Shown one piece after another: positions 49,256 to 57,947 of a stretch of DNA of 64,000 bases (position 1 is the first letter of the stretch; each line of letters opens with the position of its first letter). The translations under genes and the position numbers were made by a program. Location of the stretch: positions 4,960,001-5,024,000 of the forward strand of contig JADKAF010000001.1 of NCBI GenBank assembly GCA_016719295.1, written 5' to 3'. The DNA comes from Planctomycetota bacterium. Lineage in GTDB: Bacteria; Planctomycetota; UBA1135; JADKAF01. The notes beneath the pieces are model-generated. The model worked only from the letters and a program-made list of their open reading frames with translations, had not been told where the DNA came from and searched no databases.

Positions 49256-49903
49256 ATGATTGGACCCGAGAACGAATTCGATCGCCGCAGCTTCGTCGCG
49301 CGTGGCGCGGCGGCTGCGCTGGCCGCGGCGGGCGTCGCCTCTGCTCAGGAGCCCGCGCCGCCGAAGCCCGCGACGACGCCACCGGTCCGTCAGGATCCTG
49401 GCGTGCGCCCCGGGGCGCGCGGTTCCCTCCAGCGCGAGGAAGATCCGCGCACGGCGCTGACCGAGGCCGTCTGCGTGCTCCTGCCCACGGCGGGATCGGC
49501 TGCGACGGGCTTCGTGCGCTTCTCCCGCAGCGAGCGCCGGCAGTTCACCGTGCGCGGAGAGCTGAGCGGCCTGCCCCCGGGGCAGAAGCTCGCGCTGCAG
49601 GTGAACGAGTTCGGCGACCTGCGGGCGCCGAATGCGTCGGCCACGGGTGGTCCTTACTCACCTGCGGCGACCGAAGGAGATGCGGATGGCGCGGCGGGGC
49701 GGCCCTGCGATCTAGCGGTCGTGGCCTCCGACGCCGACGGCAAGGCGCTCTTCGAGCTCGTCCTCGAGACGATCACCGTCAACGCGCGGAGGAACCCCGT
49801 GCTCGGCCGCTCGATCGTCGTGATGCGCCAAGGGGACGCGAGCGGAACGAAGCTCGCCCAAGGCGTGATCGGAGTCGCCAATCCGGCTTGGAAGCCGTCG
49901 TAG
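49256..49903 (+). CDS. Tat-exported Cu/Zn-SOD-fold protein without metal ligands
   Basis: The 215-residue protein begins with a twin-arginine-like signal (DRRSFVARGAAAALAAAGVASA). From ~residue 68 it follows the Cu/Zn superoxide dismutase fold: RRQFTVRGELSGLPPGQKLAL, NEFGDLRAP, GGPYSP, CDLAVVASDADGKA, VLGRSIVVMR and LAQGVIGVAN match the SODC landmarks. The metal-binding histidines appear replaced: the HVH pair reads Gln115-Val-Asn117, HFNP reads Tyr134-Ser-Pro, and the VVHE histidine reads Met190. A catalytic dismutase is therefore unlikely; a structural, chaperone-like or lost-function role is possible. The ATG at 49256 has AGGAAG upstream. The next gene is only 15 nt away. Confidence 0.7.
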   Translation: MIGPENEFDRRSFVARGAAAALAAAGVASAQEPAPPKPATTPPVRQDPGVRPGARGSLQREEDPRTALTEAVCVLLPTAGSAATGFVRFSRSERRQFTVRGELSGLPPGQKLALQVNEFGDLRAPNASATGGPYSPAATEGDADGAAGRPCDLAVVASDADGKALFELVLETITVNARRNPVLGRSIVVMRQGDASGTKLAQGVIGVANPAWKPS

Positions 49904-49918
49904 CCCGAGGTTCTGGAG

Positions 49919-50365
49919 ATGGATCCGCGTGCGCTGCAGTGCTGGGCTCGCACCGAGCTCGGCGTCGATCCCGAGCCCTATGTCTTCGCGCGCCTCGGCG
50001 CCGAGGCCGCCGTGGCGGCAGCGGCGGCGCTCGCGGCTTCCCAGAGCGCCTGCGCCGTGTGGATGCGCACGGGTGACGAGCTCACGATCGCGTGTACGGA
50101 GTCGCTCGCGCGCTCCAGCCCGGCGCTCGCGGCGGCCGAGGAGCGCAGCGGTCCCTATCGGCGCATCGCGCTCGATGTCGAAGTGCCGCTCGACGTCTGC
50201 GGCTACCTCGCCCCGGCGGCGCAGAAGCTCGCGGACGCGGGCATCGCGATCCTGCCGTTCGCGGCCTGGTCGCGCGATCACCTGCTCGTGCGCGCCGACC
50301 AGCTCGAGCTCGCGCTGCGCACTCTCGAGCGCTGGATCGCCTCCTGCCGCGCCGCCGCCGGCTGA
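49919..50365 (+). CDS. ACT-domain protein (CASTOR-like)
   Basis: The 148-residue protein ends with an ACT-like domain: YRRIALDVEVPLDVCGYLAP, AAQKLADAGIAILPFAAWSRD and HLLVRADQLELALRTLERW fit the ACT/CASTOR pattern of a Gly-turn followed by a helix and the I.i...st...d.ilv strand. The N-terminal half (AVWMRTGDELTIAC) looks like a second half-domain. Binding of an amino acid is inferred. It lies 15 nt after the SOD-like gene, so they may share a transcript, and it is convergent with the mini-kinase. Confidence 0.6.
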   Translation: MDPRALQCWARTELGVDPEPYVFARLGAEAAVAAAAALAASQSACAVWMRTGDELTIACTESLARSSPALAAAEERSGPYRRIALDVEVPLDVCGYLAPAAQKLADAGIAILPFAAWSRDHLLVRADQLELALRTLERWIASCRAAAG

Positions 50366-50369
50366 GCTC

Positions 50370-50411
50370 ACGGCGCCGTGAAGGTGCCATCTGGCACCTT
50401 CACGGTGCCGT
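50370..50411. terminator. Bidirectional terminator-like hairpin with AAGGTGCC core
   Basis: 19-nt arms (50370-50388 and 50393-50411) pair with one mismatch around the loop ATCT. The minus-strand stop of the mini-kinase (50400-50402) lies in the right arm; the plus-strand stop is 4 nt outside the left arm. The core GTGAAGGTGCC links it to the palindromes at 7324 and 48483. Confidence 0.7.
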
Positions 50412-51098
50412 GGGGCGATGGGAGCGGTCGCCGGCGCCTTCGCGGTCGCGCCAGCCGAGGAGGTGGCGCGTGACGAAGAGGTAGAGGGGCTTGCCTGCGC
50501 GGCGCCAGAGGCGCGCGATACCGCCGGAGCGGGCGAGGATCGCGCGCTCGCGTGGGCGGAGCAGCGCCGCGTGGTAGTGGCGCTTGTGCTTCAGGAGATG
50601 GCGCAGGTCCTCGCGCGCCATCGAGCGGAACCAGCGACCGCGGCGTTCCCTGCACGAGGCGAGCTGGAAGTCGATGAGCGCCGCGCCGCCGTCGGGGGTC
50701 ACGAGCAGGTTCGGCTCCTTCGCGAGGTCGTTGTGCGCGACGCCGCGGCGATGAAGCTGGACGAGGAGATGCCGCGCGCGCGCGTGCCAGCCCGCGTCCG
50801 GCGGACCGCCTTGCTGGAGCGGCCGTCCCTCGATCCAGGAGCGCACGAGCTCGGCTCGGCGCCCCTCGATCAGCCGCGGAACGCCGGGGAGATCCGCCAG
50901 CGCTTCGAGCGCGCGCCGCTCGCGCCGGAGCAGGAGGCGAGCGACGCCTCGGAGCGCTCGCGCCGCGCTCTCCGCGCTGCGTCGCGTCGCCGGAATGCGA
51001 CTTCCTTCGGCCGTGATCCACGTGCCGCGCTCGACGGCGCCGAAGAGATCGCGCTTCAGGAGGACGCCGGGTTCGAAGCGCGGGAACGGCTCGTTCAT
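50400..51098 (-). CDS. Small protein-kinase-fold protein (RIO/lipopolysaccharide-kinase-like)
   Basis: The 232-residue protein keeps a kinase catalytic segment: LHRRGVAHNDLAKEPNLLV with Asp124 and Asn130, and LIDFQLA, where DFQ replaces DFG (Asp143). The upstream half is short and the glycine loop and VAIK lysine are not clear, as in RIO or Waa/KdkA-like sugar kinases. It might phosphorylate an envelope sugar or a small molecule; a protein substrate is not excluded. The last codons lie in the hairpin at 50370. No strong ribosome site precedes the ATG at 51098. Confidence 0.6.
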   Translation of the reverse strand: MNEPFPRFEPGVLLKRDLFGAVERGTWITAEGSRIPATRRSAESAARALRGVARLLLRRERRALEALADLPGVPRLIEGRRAELVRSWIEGRPLQQGGPPDAGWHARARHLLVQLHRRGVAHNDLAKEPNLLVTPDGGAALIDFQLASCRERRGRWFRSMAREDLRHLLKHKRHYHAALLRPRERAILARSGGIARLWRRAGKPLYLFVTRHLLGWRDREGAGDRSHRPTAP

Positions 51099-51223
51099 GA
51101 CGCCGACAGATTGCCGCGCCGGGCGGCCCTAGGCAAAAGCGCTCCGCTGTCTCAGATTCAGGGGTTCCCCTGCGCTCGCGCGCGCGCGAGTCCCCCCTTC
51201 TTCATCCCCTCGGAGGTCCTGAG

Positions 51224-53305
51224 GTGGTTTCTCCCGTTCTTCGCACTACGCTCGCGCTCTGCGCGCTGAGCACCTTCGCCGCGGCGCAAACGCGCTACGT
51301 CGGCAACCTGAGCGGCGCCAACGTGGTGCCGCCCGTCGTTTCCTCCGGCCTCGGCGCCATCCACGCGCGCCTCGATCCCGCGACCTCCACGCTCACGGTG
51401 AACGTCGCCACGAGCGGTCTCGGCGGCATCGACACCGGCGCCCAGCTCTCGAACGCTCCGGCCGGTGTGAACGGCTCCGCGGTGTTCGCCCTCACCGGCG
51501 GCGCCGGCACCTACAGCGGCTCGGGCGTGCTCAGCGCGCTGCAGGTCGCCGAGCTCGCCGCGGGGAACCTCTACGTCGAGGTCTTCTCGTCGGTGAATCC
51601 GACGGGTGAGCTGCGCACGCAGCTCGAGCTGCCGGCCATCGTGATCAACGAGTTCGCGTACGACGACGCGGGCACGGACGACGTCGAGTTCGTCGAGCTT
51701 TACAACCGCTCGACCTCGCCCGTGAACATCGGTGGCTGGCGCCTCGAAGCCCTCGACGCCACGACGACGAACCCGGCCTATACCGTGACTGCGGCCACGG
51801 TCCTCGCGCCCGGCGACTTCTACGTCCTCGGCTCGTCGCTGCTCAGCACGAACTTCCCCGGCCTCGTCGATCAGGTCGTCGGCGCGACGAATCTCTGGGA
51901 GAACGACAACGAGACGCTGACCATCAAGGACGGCTTCGGCCTCGTGCAGGACTCGCTGATCTACGAGGCGAACAAGGGCATCCCCGTCGTGATGGCTCCC
52001 TTCGTCGAAGGCGAAGGCGTGTGGGGCAACTTCGTCACCACCGAGACCGGCACGCCGACTTCGGCGGCGCGTCTCCGCGACGGCTTCGACACCGATGACA
52101 ACCGCGATTTCCACATCGCGCGTTGGACGCCGGGGACCAGCAACGCGCAGGGCTCGCCGAAGCCCTACTGCGACGACTTCGAGACCTTCGCGCTCGAGTC
52201 CACGCATCCGCGCTTCGCCGGATCGTTCGTCGGCCCCCGCGTCATCGATCCCACGGCGGTGAGCGCGAGCAACCCGAACGCCATCGCGGCATCGCCGCTC
52301 GGCGGCAAGGCCCTGATCACCTGGGATCCCACGGGCGGCGGCAACGGCTGCGTGCTCGTCTCGACGGTCCACGGTCCGGACATCCTGCTCGAGATGTGGA
52401 TGTACATCGACACGACGCTCGAAGCGACCGCGACCGAGCGCGAGCAGTGGTCGGTCGGGATCCAGGGAACGACCTGCGGCTTCCACAACTTCGGCGACCC
52501 CTCGGGCTCGCTCGCGACCGGCTTCAACACGAACGGCAACACCGGCATCGCGTGGATGTACGAGGTCACCTCGACCAGCGCGATCGCGTACCTGGTCGAT
52601 CACAACAACGGTGCTTGGCCGACCACGGCGGTCTCGGCGCCGACCACGCTGGGCAGCGTCAACCTCACCGGTCAGCCGGCGGGGTGGCGTCGACTGCGCG
52701 TGCAGATCGCGGGCAACGCAGTGAACGGATGGCTCGGCGGTGACTTCGGCTCGACCACCACGGGCACGCAGATCTCCGGCACCGCCGCTGCTCCCTACAC
52801 GGGTCCGGCCGGCGTCTACATCGGCTACCGCGAGCTCGTCGTCACGAACTCGACCACGCGCCCGCCGACGATCGATGGCTTCTTCGTCGGCCACCCGGCC
52901 AACGCCGAAGCCTTCGGCCTCTCCTCGCCGACGACGAGCGGCCTGCCGCAGATCTGCGCGAACAGCCCCGCGAACCTCGGCAACGGCGCGCACGCGATCG
53001 AGCTGCGCAACGTCACCGCGCCGGGCCTGCCGGCCGCGCTCTTCCTCGACTTCTTCCCGCTCGTGCTGGCCTTCGACCTCTCGCTGATCGGCGCGCAGCC
53101 GAACTCGTTCCTCTACGTGGCGCCGGGTGTCTCGATCACCTTCGGCACCTCGGGCACGGGTCTCGACTCGCTGCCGGCGCCGGTGCCGTTCGACCCGCTG
53201 ATCCTCGGCGTCGATCTCTTCTGGCAAGGCGTGGTGATCGATCCGGGTCTCGCGTTCACGCTGCCGGTCGCGACCAGCGGCGGCTTCCGCGAGCGCATCC
53301 ACTGA
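51224..53305 (+). CDS. Secreted CHRD and lamin-tail-domain protein
   Basis: The 693-residue product has a signal peptide (MVSPVLRTTLALCALSTFAAA) and a CHRD domain (YVGNLSGANVVPPVVSSGLG..TGELRTQL, ~24-137). A lamin-tail (LTD) domain follows (IVINEFAYDDAGTDDVEFVELYN, ~139-300), then a jelly-roll-like lectin/glucanase-type region (DILLEMWMYIDTTLEATATE onward). The C-terminal beta domain (CANSPANLGNGAHAIELRNV..VVIDPGLAFTLP) is of the type shared by other secreted proteins of this window. The GTG start at 51224 is chosen because GGAGGT precedes it by ~7 nt and the signal peptide follows. Surface attachment or cell-cell contact is inferred only from the domains. Confidence 0.8.
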   Translation: MVSPVLRTTLALCALSTFAAAQTRYVGNLSGANVVPPVVSSGLGAIHARLDPATSTLTVNVATSGLGGIDTGAQLSNAPAGVNGSAVFALTGGAGTYSGSGVLSALQVAELAAGNLYVEVFSSVNPTGELRTQLELPAIVINEFAYDDAGTDDVEFVELYNRSTSPVNIGGWRLEALDATTTNPAYTVTAATVLAPGDFYVLGSSLLSTNFPGLVDQVVGATNLWENDNETLTIKDGFGLVQDSLIYEANKGIPVVMAPFVEGEGVWGNFVTTETGTPTSAARLRDGFDTDDNRDFHIARWTPGTSNAQGSPKPYCDDFETFALESTHPRFAGSFVGPRVIDPTAVSASNPNAIAASPLGGKALITWDPTGGGNGCVLVSTVHGPDILLEMWMYIDTTLEATATEREQWSVGIQGTTCGFHNFGDPSGSLATGFNTNGNTGIAWMYEVTSTSAIAYLVDHNNGAWPTTAVSAPTTLGSVNLTGQPAGWRRLRVQIAGNAVNGWLGGDFGSTTTGTQISGTAAAPYTGPAGVYIGYRELVVTNSTTRPPTIDGFFVGHPANAEAFGLSSPTTSGLPQICANSPANLGNGAHAIELRNVTAPGLPAALFLDFFPLVLAFDLSLIGAQPNSFLYVAPGVSITFGTSGTGLDSLPAPVPFDPLILGVDLFWQGVVIDPGLAFTLPVATSGGFRERIH

Positions 53306-53327
53306 GAGCGCTGCGCCGCTCGCGTGC

Positions 53328-55127
53328 TCACGCGGGCGGCGTCGCTTCGGGCTCGACGAGCCCGATCACGGTCCAGCCAACCTGGGGTTGCCAGGTCGAT
53401 CCGGCCGCGAAGACATACAGGCGACCGCGGAGATCCGTGGCGAAGAGGGGCAGCACGCGCTGCCCCTCGCGCTTTCTGTAGGTGGCGAAGTCGAATTCCG
53501 GCCGCAGCTTGGTGGTGCGGATCTGCGCGCCGCGACTCAGCGCCGCGGCCATCGAGCTATAGGTCACGTCCTCGCCGAAGAGCCGCTGCGACACGAGCGT
53601 CGGCGGCGCGCTGCGAGCTTCCGGCGCGTCGGTCTTCCGCGGCTGCGCGAGGGTGAAGGTGGCGCTGCGGCCGAGCTCGCGAGCGAAGTGCAGGCACGTG
53701 AGCTGATTCAGCTCGGGGCGCCGGGAGCAGCCGAAGAAGCGACCGACTCCGAACAAGTCGAGGTGCTGGTCGGCATGCTCGGAGACGAGCGAGCCGAAGT
53801 AGGTCTCCAGCCCCGCCATGCGAGCCTCCGCGATCTGCTCCCAGCTCGTGTCGGCGACGATCACGCGACGCCCGGTCGCCTGGAGCGCCTTGGCCAATGC
53901 GAGGCCGACTTGGTTCGCGCCCAGCACGAGCACGCCGCGCAGAGCAGGCTCGGCGACGCCCAGCGCGCGCGCGAGGGCGCGAGCGCTGAGTCCCTGCAGC
54001 ACCACCGTGCCGATGATCACGGTGAAGGTGAGGGGCACCAAGAGCTGCGCCTGGGGATGGCCGAGCTCCTCGAGGCGCAGCGCGAAGATCGAGGTTACCG
54101 CGGCGGCGACGATGCCGCGCGGTCCGATCCACGCGATGAGCGCGCGTTCCCTCCAAGAGAGCCCGGAGCGCCAAGAGGAGAGCAGGACGCCGACCGGGCG
54201 GGCGATGAAGATGACCGCCGCGAGGACGAGCACGCCGCGTCCGCCGAGCTCCTGCAGCGCGCGCGGATCGATGCGCGCCGCGAGCACGAGGAAGAGCACC
54301 GAGACGAGGAGCAGCGTCAGGCTCTCCTTGAAGTGGAGGATGCCGCGCGTATCGATGCCCTTCGCGTTGGCGAGCAGAACACCCATCACCGTGACCGTGA
54401 GGAGCCCGCTCTCGTGCTGGATGTTGTTCGAGAGGGCGAAGAGGAGCAGCACGAGGGCCAGCGCGCCGACGTCGTGCAGATGCTCGGGGACCCAGCGACG
54501 TCGCAGGCTCGTCGCGAAGGCGAAGGCGCCCATCGCTCCGAAGAACGCGCCGGTCCCGAGCACGCGGGCGAGCGAGAGCGCGACTTCGTCTCCCGCGTGG
54601 CCCGCGGCGACCAGCTCATAGACCAGGAGTGCCAGGATCGCGCCCAAGGGGTCGATGAGGATCCCCTCCCACTGGAGCACGTTGGCCACCGCCGGCGTCG
54701 GGCGCACGACGCGGAGCAACGGGGCGATCACGGTCGGGCCCGTCACGGTGAGGATCGCGCCGAAGAGCGCCGCGATCTCGGGGGCGAGACCGCCGAGCTT
54801 CCAGGCGGCGAGAGCGACCAGGGTGCCGTTGGCGAGGGCGCCGATCGAGATCAGGTTCCGGACGACGGCGCCGTGGCCGCGGAGGTCGCGCACGCGCAGG
54901 TTCAGCGCTCCCTCGAAGAGGATCACGGCGACGCCGAGGGAGACGAGCGGGAAGAGCTGGTCGTGCGGCATCGACTCCTTGCTCAGCACGCCGAGGAGGG
55001 GCCCCAGCGCGATGCCGCCTCCGAGCAGGAGCAGGATCGAGGGCAGCTTCCAGCGCCAGGCGAGCCACTGCGCGGCGATGCCGATCGAGACGAGACCGGC
55101 GATGAGGAGACCGAGGTCCAGTTCCAT
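53328..55127 (-). CDS. Cation:proton antiporter with C-terminal TrkA-N domain
   Basis: The 599-residue inner-membrane protein shows a CPA1-type antiporter core: LPSILLLLGGGIALGPLLG, FPLVSLGVAVILFEGALNLR, ILTVTGPTVIAPLLR, WEGILIDPLGAILALLVYE (the D of the ion-binding region) and WIGPRGIVAAAVTSIFAL. A Rossmann RCK/TrkA-N domain follows (GVLVLGANQVGLALAKAL.., VIVADTSWEQIAEARMAGLE). It exchanges Na+ or K+ for H+, with the RCK part likely binding nucleotide for regulation. The neighbour on the opposite strand ends 22 nt away. Which cation is used cannot be told. Confidence 0.88.
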   Translation of the reverse strand: MELDLGLLIAGLVSIGIAAQWLAWRWKLPSILLLLGGGIALGPLLGVLSKESMPHDQLFPLVSLGVAVILFEGALNLRVRDLRGHGAVVRNLISIGALANGTLVALAAWKLGGLAPEIAALFGAILTVTGPTVIAPLLRVVRPTPAVANVLQWEGILIDPLGAILALLVYELVAAGHAGDEVALSLARVLGTGAFFGAMGAFAFATSLRRRWVPEHLHDVGALALVLLLFALSNNIQHESGLLTVTVMGVLLANAKGIDTRGILHFKESLTLLLVSVLFLVLAARIDPRALQELGGRGVLVLAAVIFIARPVGVLLSSWRSGLSWRERALIAWIGPRGIVAAAVTSIFALRLEELGHPQAQLLVPLTFTVIIGTVVLQGLSARALARALGVAEPALRGVLVLGANQVGLALAKALQATGRRVIVADTSWEQIAEARMAGLETYFGSLVSEHADQHLDLFGVGRFFGCSRRPELNQLTCLHFARELGRSATFTLAQPRKTDAPEARSAPPTLVSQRLFGEDVTYSSMAAALSRGAQIRTTKLRPEFDFATYRKREGQRVLPLFATDLRGRLYVFAAGSTWQPQVGWTVIGLVEPEATPPA

Positions 55128-55151
55128 GCCGCGCAGTATCGCCGGAAACGA

Positions 55152-55184
55152 GCACGCCCCGGAGCGGGAAGCTCCGGGGCGTGC
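55152..55184 (-). terminator. Terminator of the 55231 gene
   Basis: GCACGCCCCGGAGC (55152-55165) and GCTCCGGGGCGTGC (55171-55184) form a perfect 14-bp stem with a five-base loop. On the minus strand a T-containing stretch (TCGTTTCC) follows, consistent with an intrinsic terminator placed between the secreted-protein gene and the antiporter gene. Confidence 0.75.
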
Positions 55185-55230
55185 ATCGAGCAGGACAGAG
55201 GACAGGCTCTGCCTCCGCCATTCCGCTTCC

Positions 55231-56343
55231 TTACGGTAGGAAGGTCGTCGTCACCGTGTTCGTGGCGTCGACGAGCAGCGCCGTCGCGGGATCGAGGATG
55301 TAGAACACGACGTGGACCTGCGAGTTCGTCGCCGCGACCGGGATCGGGAACGCGAAGGTCGTGTGGATGCCGTCGGTGAAGGGCGCCGCGGTGCCATCGC
55401 TGACGATCGGTCCGGCCTGGCCGAGCGCGAGCAGCGCGTCCGAGAAGAGGTCGAGGGTCAGGCACGCGGGCACGCCATCGAGCAGGAGCAGCGAGTTGTT
55501 GCCCGTGAAGCTGATCAGCGGGATCGCGAACTTGCCGATGTGCTGGAAGGCCTCGACGCGCCACGCGAGCGTGTCGGTGCCGGCCGGCGCGACGCGGAAG
55601 TCATAGGAGCCGTAGCCGCGCGTCGCGAGCGCCAGGGTGCTGTTCTTCATGGGCTGCACGGTGGGCTCGCTGAAGCCGATCTCGATCCAGAGCTCGAAGT
55701 TCGGCGTGTTGGTGACGAGCGCGTTCGCGCTGGCGCTGAAGCGCCCGCACTTGCCCGTCGTGCAGCCGGCCGGCCGACCAGGAGCCGTGCCCGTGGTGTT
55801 GCCGAAGGGGCGGCAGGCGTTCGGCGTGCCGTTCGCGGGGGTTGTCGCGTCGCCGCGCTCGCCGGCGACGGCGAGGTAGCAGACGGCCGTGTCGCCGTCC
55901 GGCAGCGCGACCGCCGCGGTGCTGAAGTCGACGTTGATGGTGTAGGCGCCCTGCGAGGGCAGGACGATGTTCCCGATCCCGATGGCGCCGATCGCCGGCG
56001 CGACGAAGTCGGGCGACTTGCAGCTCGAGGCCAGCGTCGTCGAACGGAACTCGAGGTCAGGGATGTTGAGCGGACCGCCCGCGACGAAGTTGTGGTTGAA
56101 GACCGGGATGTCGGCCGACGTGGCGGTGTGCGTTCCCGTCCCGCGCTTCATGCCCGCGGCGTCGAGGATCTTCCAAGAGCAGTCGCCGGCGACATTGCCG
56201 GCAGCGCCGAAGAAGTTGACGAACGATTGGATGCCGACCGAGCCGGCCTGATTGAAGAAGTGCATGCCGTTCTGATTGCCCGGCACTTGGGCAAGGGCGC
56301 CGCCGGCGAGGGTCGCCGCGGCGAGGACGGTCGTGATGCGCAT
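55231..56343 (-). CDS. Exported protein, function unknown
   Basis: The 370-residue product has a signal peptide (MRITTVLAAATLAGGALAQ) and a beta-rich body with Gly/Asn/Thr-rich loops (GNQNGMHFFNQAGSVGIQSF, GTGTHTATSADIPVF) and several cysteines (DCSWKIL, SSCKSPD, CRPFG, CTTGKCGRF). The end LTLDLFSDALLALGQAGPIV..VVFYILDPATALLVDATN resembles the hydrophobic core of the shared secreted C-terminal domain, though weakly. I do not recognise a named family. The ATG at 56343 has GGAG upstream. An earlier in-frame ATG at 56448 would add an implausible N-terminus. Confidence 0.6.
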   Translation of the reverse strand: MRITTVLAAATLAGGALAQVPGNQNGMHFFNQAGSVGIQSFVNFFGAAGNVAGDCSWKILDAAGMKRGTGTHTATSADIPVFNHNFVAGGPLNIPDLEFRSTTLASSCKSPDFVAPAIGAIGIGNIVLPSQGAYTINVDFSTAAVALPDGDTAVCYLAVAGERGDATTPANGTPNACRPFGNTTGTAPGRPAGCTTGKCGRFSASANALVTNTPNFELWIEIGFSEPTVQPMKNSTLALATRGYGSYDFRVAPAGTDTLAWRVEAFQHIGKFAIPLISFTGNNSLLLLDGVPACLTLDLFSDALLALGQAGPIVSDGTAAPFTDGIHTTFAFPIPVAATNSQVHVVFYILDPATALLVDATNTVTTTFLP

Positions 56344-56655
56344 CGGGGAACTCCGTACGAGACAGGGACCGAGCGCCCGGGCTTCACGGCAGTGAGTGGT
56401 CACGACGCGATACTGCCCGGCGCGCTCGCGAATAGAGCATGCCCCCAAAAAGGGGCCGGAGCGGTGCTAGAGCGCGAGCTCGAGCCTCTCTACGAACAAA
56501 ATGCTATTTCCTGGCGGCCAGGAGCCGCGAGCTCGCCGGCTCTCGCGTCTATGCGGATCCCCTTGGCCGGATAGGGGCCTGGGTCGTACGAGCCCTTGCA
56601 ACCGAGCCCGCGCTGGTCTTCGATGGGCCACTCTTTCTTCGTCCCGGGAGTCGCC
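56344..56655. other. Divergent intergenic region (312 nt)
   Basis: This stretch separates the divergent 55231 gene and the cytochrome c peroxidase gene and should hold both promoters. A small hairpin GCCCC-CAAAAA-GGGGC lies at 56441-56456 and an AT-richer segment at about 56490-56510. No coding sequence is convincing. No known operator was recognised. Confidence 0.4.
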
Positions 56656-57726
56656 GTGTCCCATCTCCACTCCGCTCTCGCCGCAGCCGGTCTCGGAGTC
56701 CTCACCCTCGCCCTCTTCGCCTGCAGCGGCGACGAAGGCGGTTCTCCGAAGACCCCGGCCCGCAGCTCCGGCGGGTCTTCCTCTTCGTCCAGCTCGTCGA
56801 TCGTGACCCCGGCGATGCTCTCGGTCTTCGGGCTGCTCCCCGTCGACTACCACAAGGGCGCGAAGCCCTCTGCCGCTCTGACCGACCTCGGCCGCGCGCT
56901 CTACTACGAAGGGCGTCTCTCGAAGAGCGGCACGATCTCCTGCAACTCCTGCCACCAGCTCGACCGCTTCGGCGTCGACGGCGAGAAGACCTCGCCGGGG
57001 CACGACGGCACGCGCGGCGACCGCAACTCCCCGTCGTCGCTGAACGCGGCCGGCCATTTCGTGCAGTTCTGGGACGGCCGCGCCGCGACCGTCGAGGACC
57101 AGGCGAAGGGGCCGGTCCTGAACCCGATCGAGCACGGGCTCGAGAGCGCCGATCAGCTCGTCGGGATCCTGAAGGGCATCCCCGGATACGTGGAGCTCTT
57201 CGGCCAGGCCTTCCCCGGCCAGGCCGATCCGATCAGCTTCGACAACTTCGCGATCGCCGTCGGTGCCTTCGAGCGCGGTCTCGCCACGCCTTCGCGTTTC
57301 GACGACTTCGTCGGGGGCAAGAAGGACGCTCTGAGCTACCAGGAGCAGACGGGGCTCAAGGCCTTCTTCGACACGGGGTGCCACACCTGCCACATGGGCG
57401 CTCACTTCGGGGCCCAGAGCTATGACAAGCTCGGCAAGGTCCTCCCCTGGCCCGGCGAAGTGAAGGACCAAGGCCGCGGCGCGCACACGAAGAACGCCTC
57501 CGAGAACCTGCTCTTCAAGGTGCCCACGCTGCGCAACATCACGAAGACCGGACCGTATCTCCACGACGGCAGCGTCGCCGACCTCGGCGAGATGGTGAAG
57601 CTGATGGCGAAGCACCAGCTCGGCAAGGAGCTCTCGAAGAGCGACGTCGACGCGATCGTCGCCTTCCTCGGCGCGCTCGAAGGGCGCGTGGACGCGGCCT
57701 ACACGAAGAAGCCGAGCGCTCCGTAA
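56656..57726 (+). CDS. Dihaem cytochrome c peroxidase (MauG/CCP family) lipoprotein
   Basis: The 356-residue lipoprotein begins at GTG 56656, preceded by GGGAG; the signal ends in LALFAC (lipid Cys). A Ser/Gly linker follows (SSGGSSSSSSSS). Two haem c sites are present: CNSCH (96) and CHTCH (242). Family landmarks are LGRALYYEGRLSKSGTISC, CHQLDRFGVDG, FVQFWDGRAATVEDQAKGPVLNPIEHG, GQADPISFDNFAIAVGAFERGL and PTLRNITKTGPYLHDGSVADLGEMV. It reduces hydrogen peroxide with electrons from cytochromes in the periplasm, or oxidises a protein residue as in MauG. The ATG at 56596 would give a longer, less signal-like start. Confidence 0.88.
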   Translation: MSHLHSALAAAGLGVLTLALFACSGDEGGSPKTPARSSGGSSSSSSSSIVTPAMLSVFGLLPVDYHKGAKPSAALTDLGRALYYEGRLSKSGTISCNSCHQLDRFGVDGEKTSPGHDGTRGDRNSPSSLNAAGHFVQFWDGRAATVEDQAKGPVLNPIEHGLESADQLVGILKGIPGYVELFGQAFPGQADPISFDNFAIAVGAFERGLATPSRFDDFVGGKKDALSYQEQTGLKAFFDTGCHTCHMGAHFGAQSYDKLGKVLPWPGEVKDQGRGAHTKNASENLLFKVPTLRNITKTGPYLHDGSVADLGEMVKLMAKHQLGKELSKSDVDAIVAFLGALEGRVDAAYTKKPSAP

Positions 57727-57755
57727 GCCCAGCTCCTCGCGCTCTCCGATCCCCC

Positions 57756-57796
57756 GGCGACACCCCGGCGAGCCTGCGGCTCGGCGGGGTGTCGCC
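57756..57796 (+). terminator. Strong hairpin terminator after cytochrome c peroxidase
   Basis: GGCGACACCCCGGCGAGCC (57756-57774) pairs with 57778-57796 at 18 of 19 positions around the loop TGC. A CTT-containing tail follows, weak for an intrinsic terminator but with a very stable stem. Confidence 0.75.
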
Positions 57797-57947
57797 GCTT
57801 CCACTCCTGAGCTGCGCGGCCGTGCGCGAGACGCTCCGTGGGAAAAGCGGTTGTGGAGGGCGGGCTCGCGACATCGGGCTCGCGGATGTCGCGCGCTGGT
57901 GCGGCGCCATCAACCCTTCCTACGAACCCCGACCGAGCTGGTGAGCC

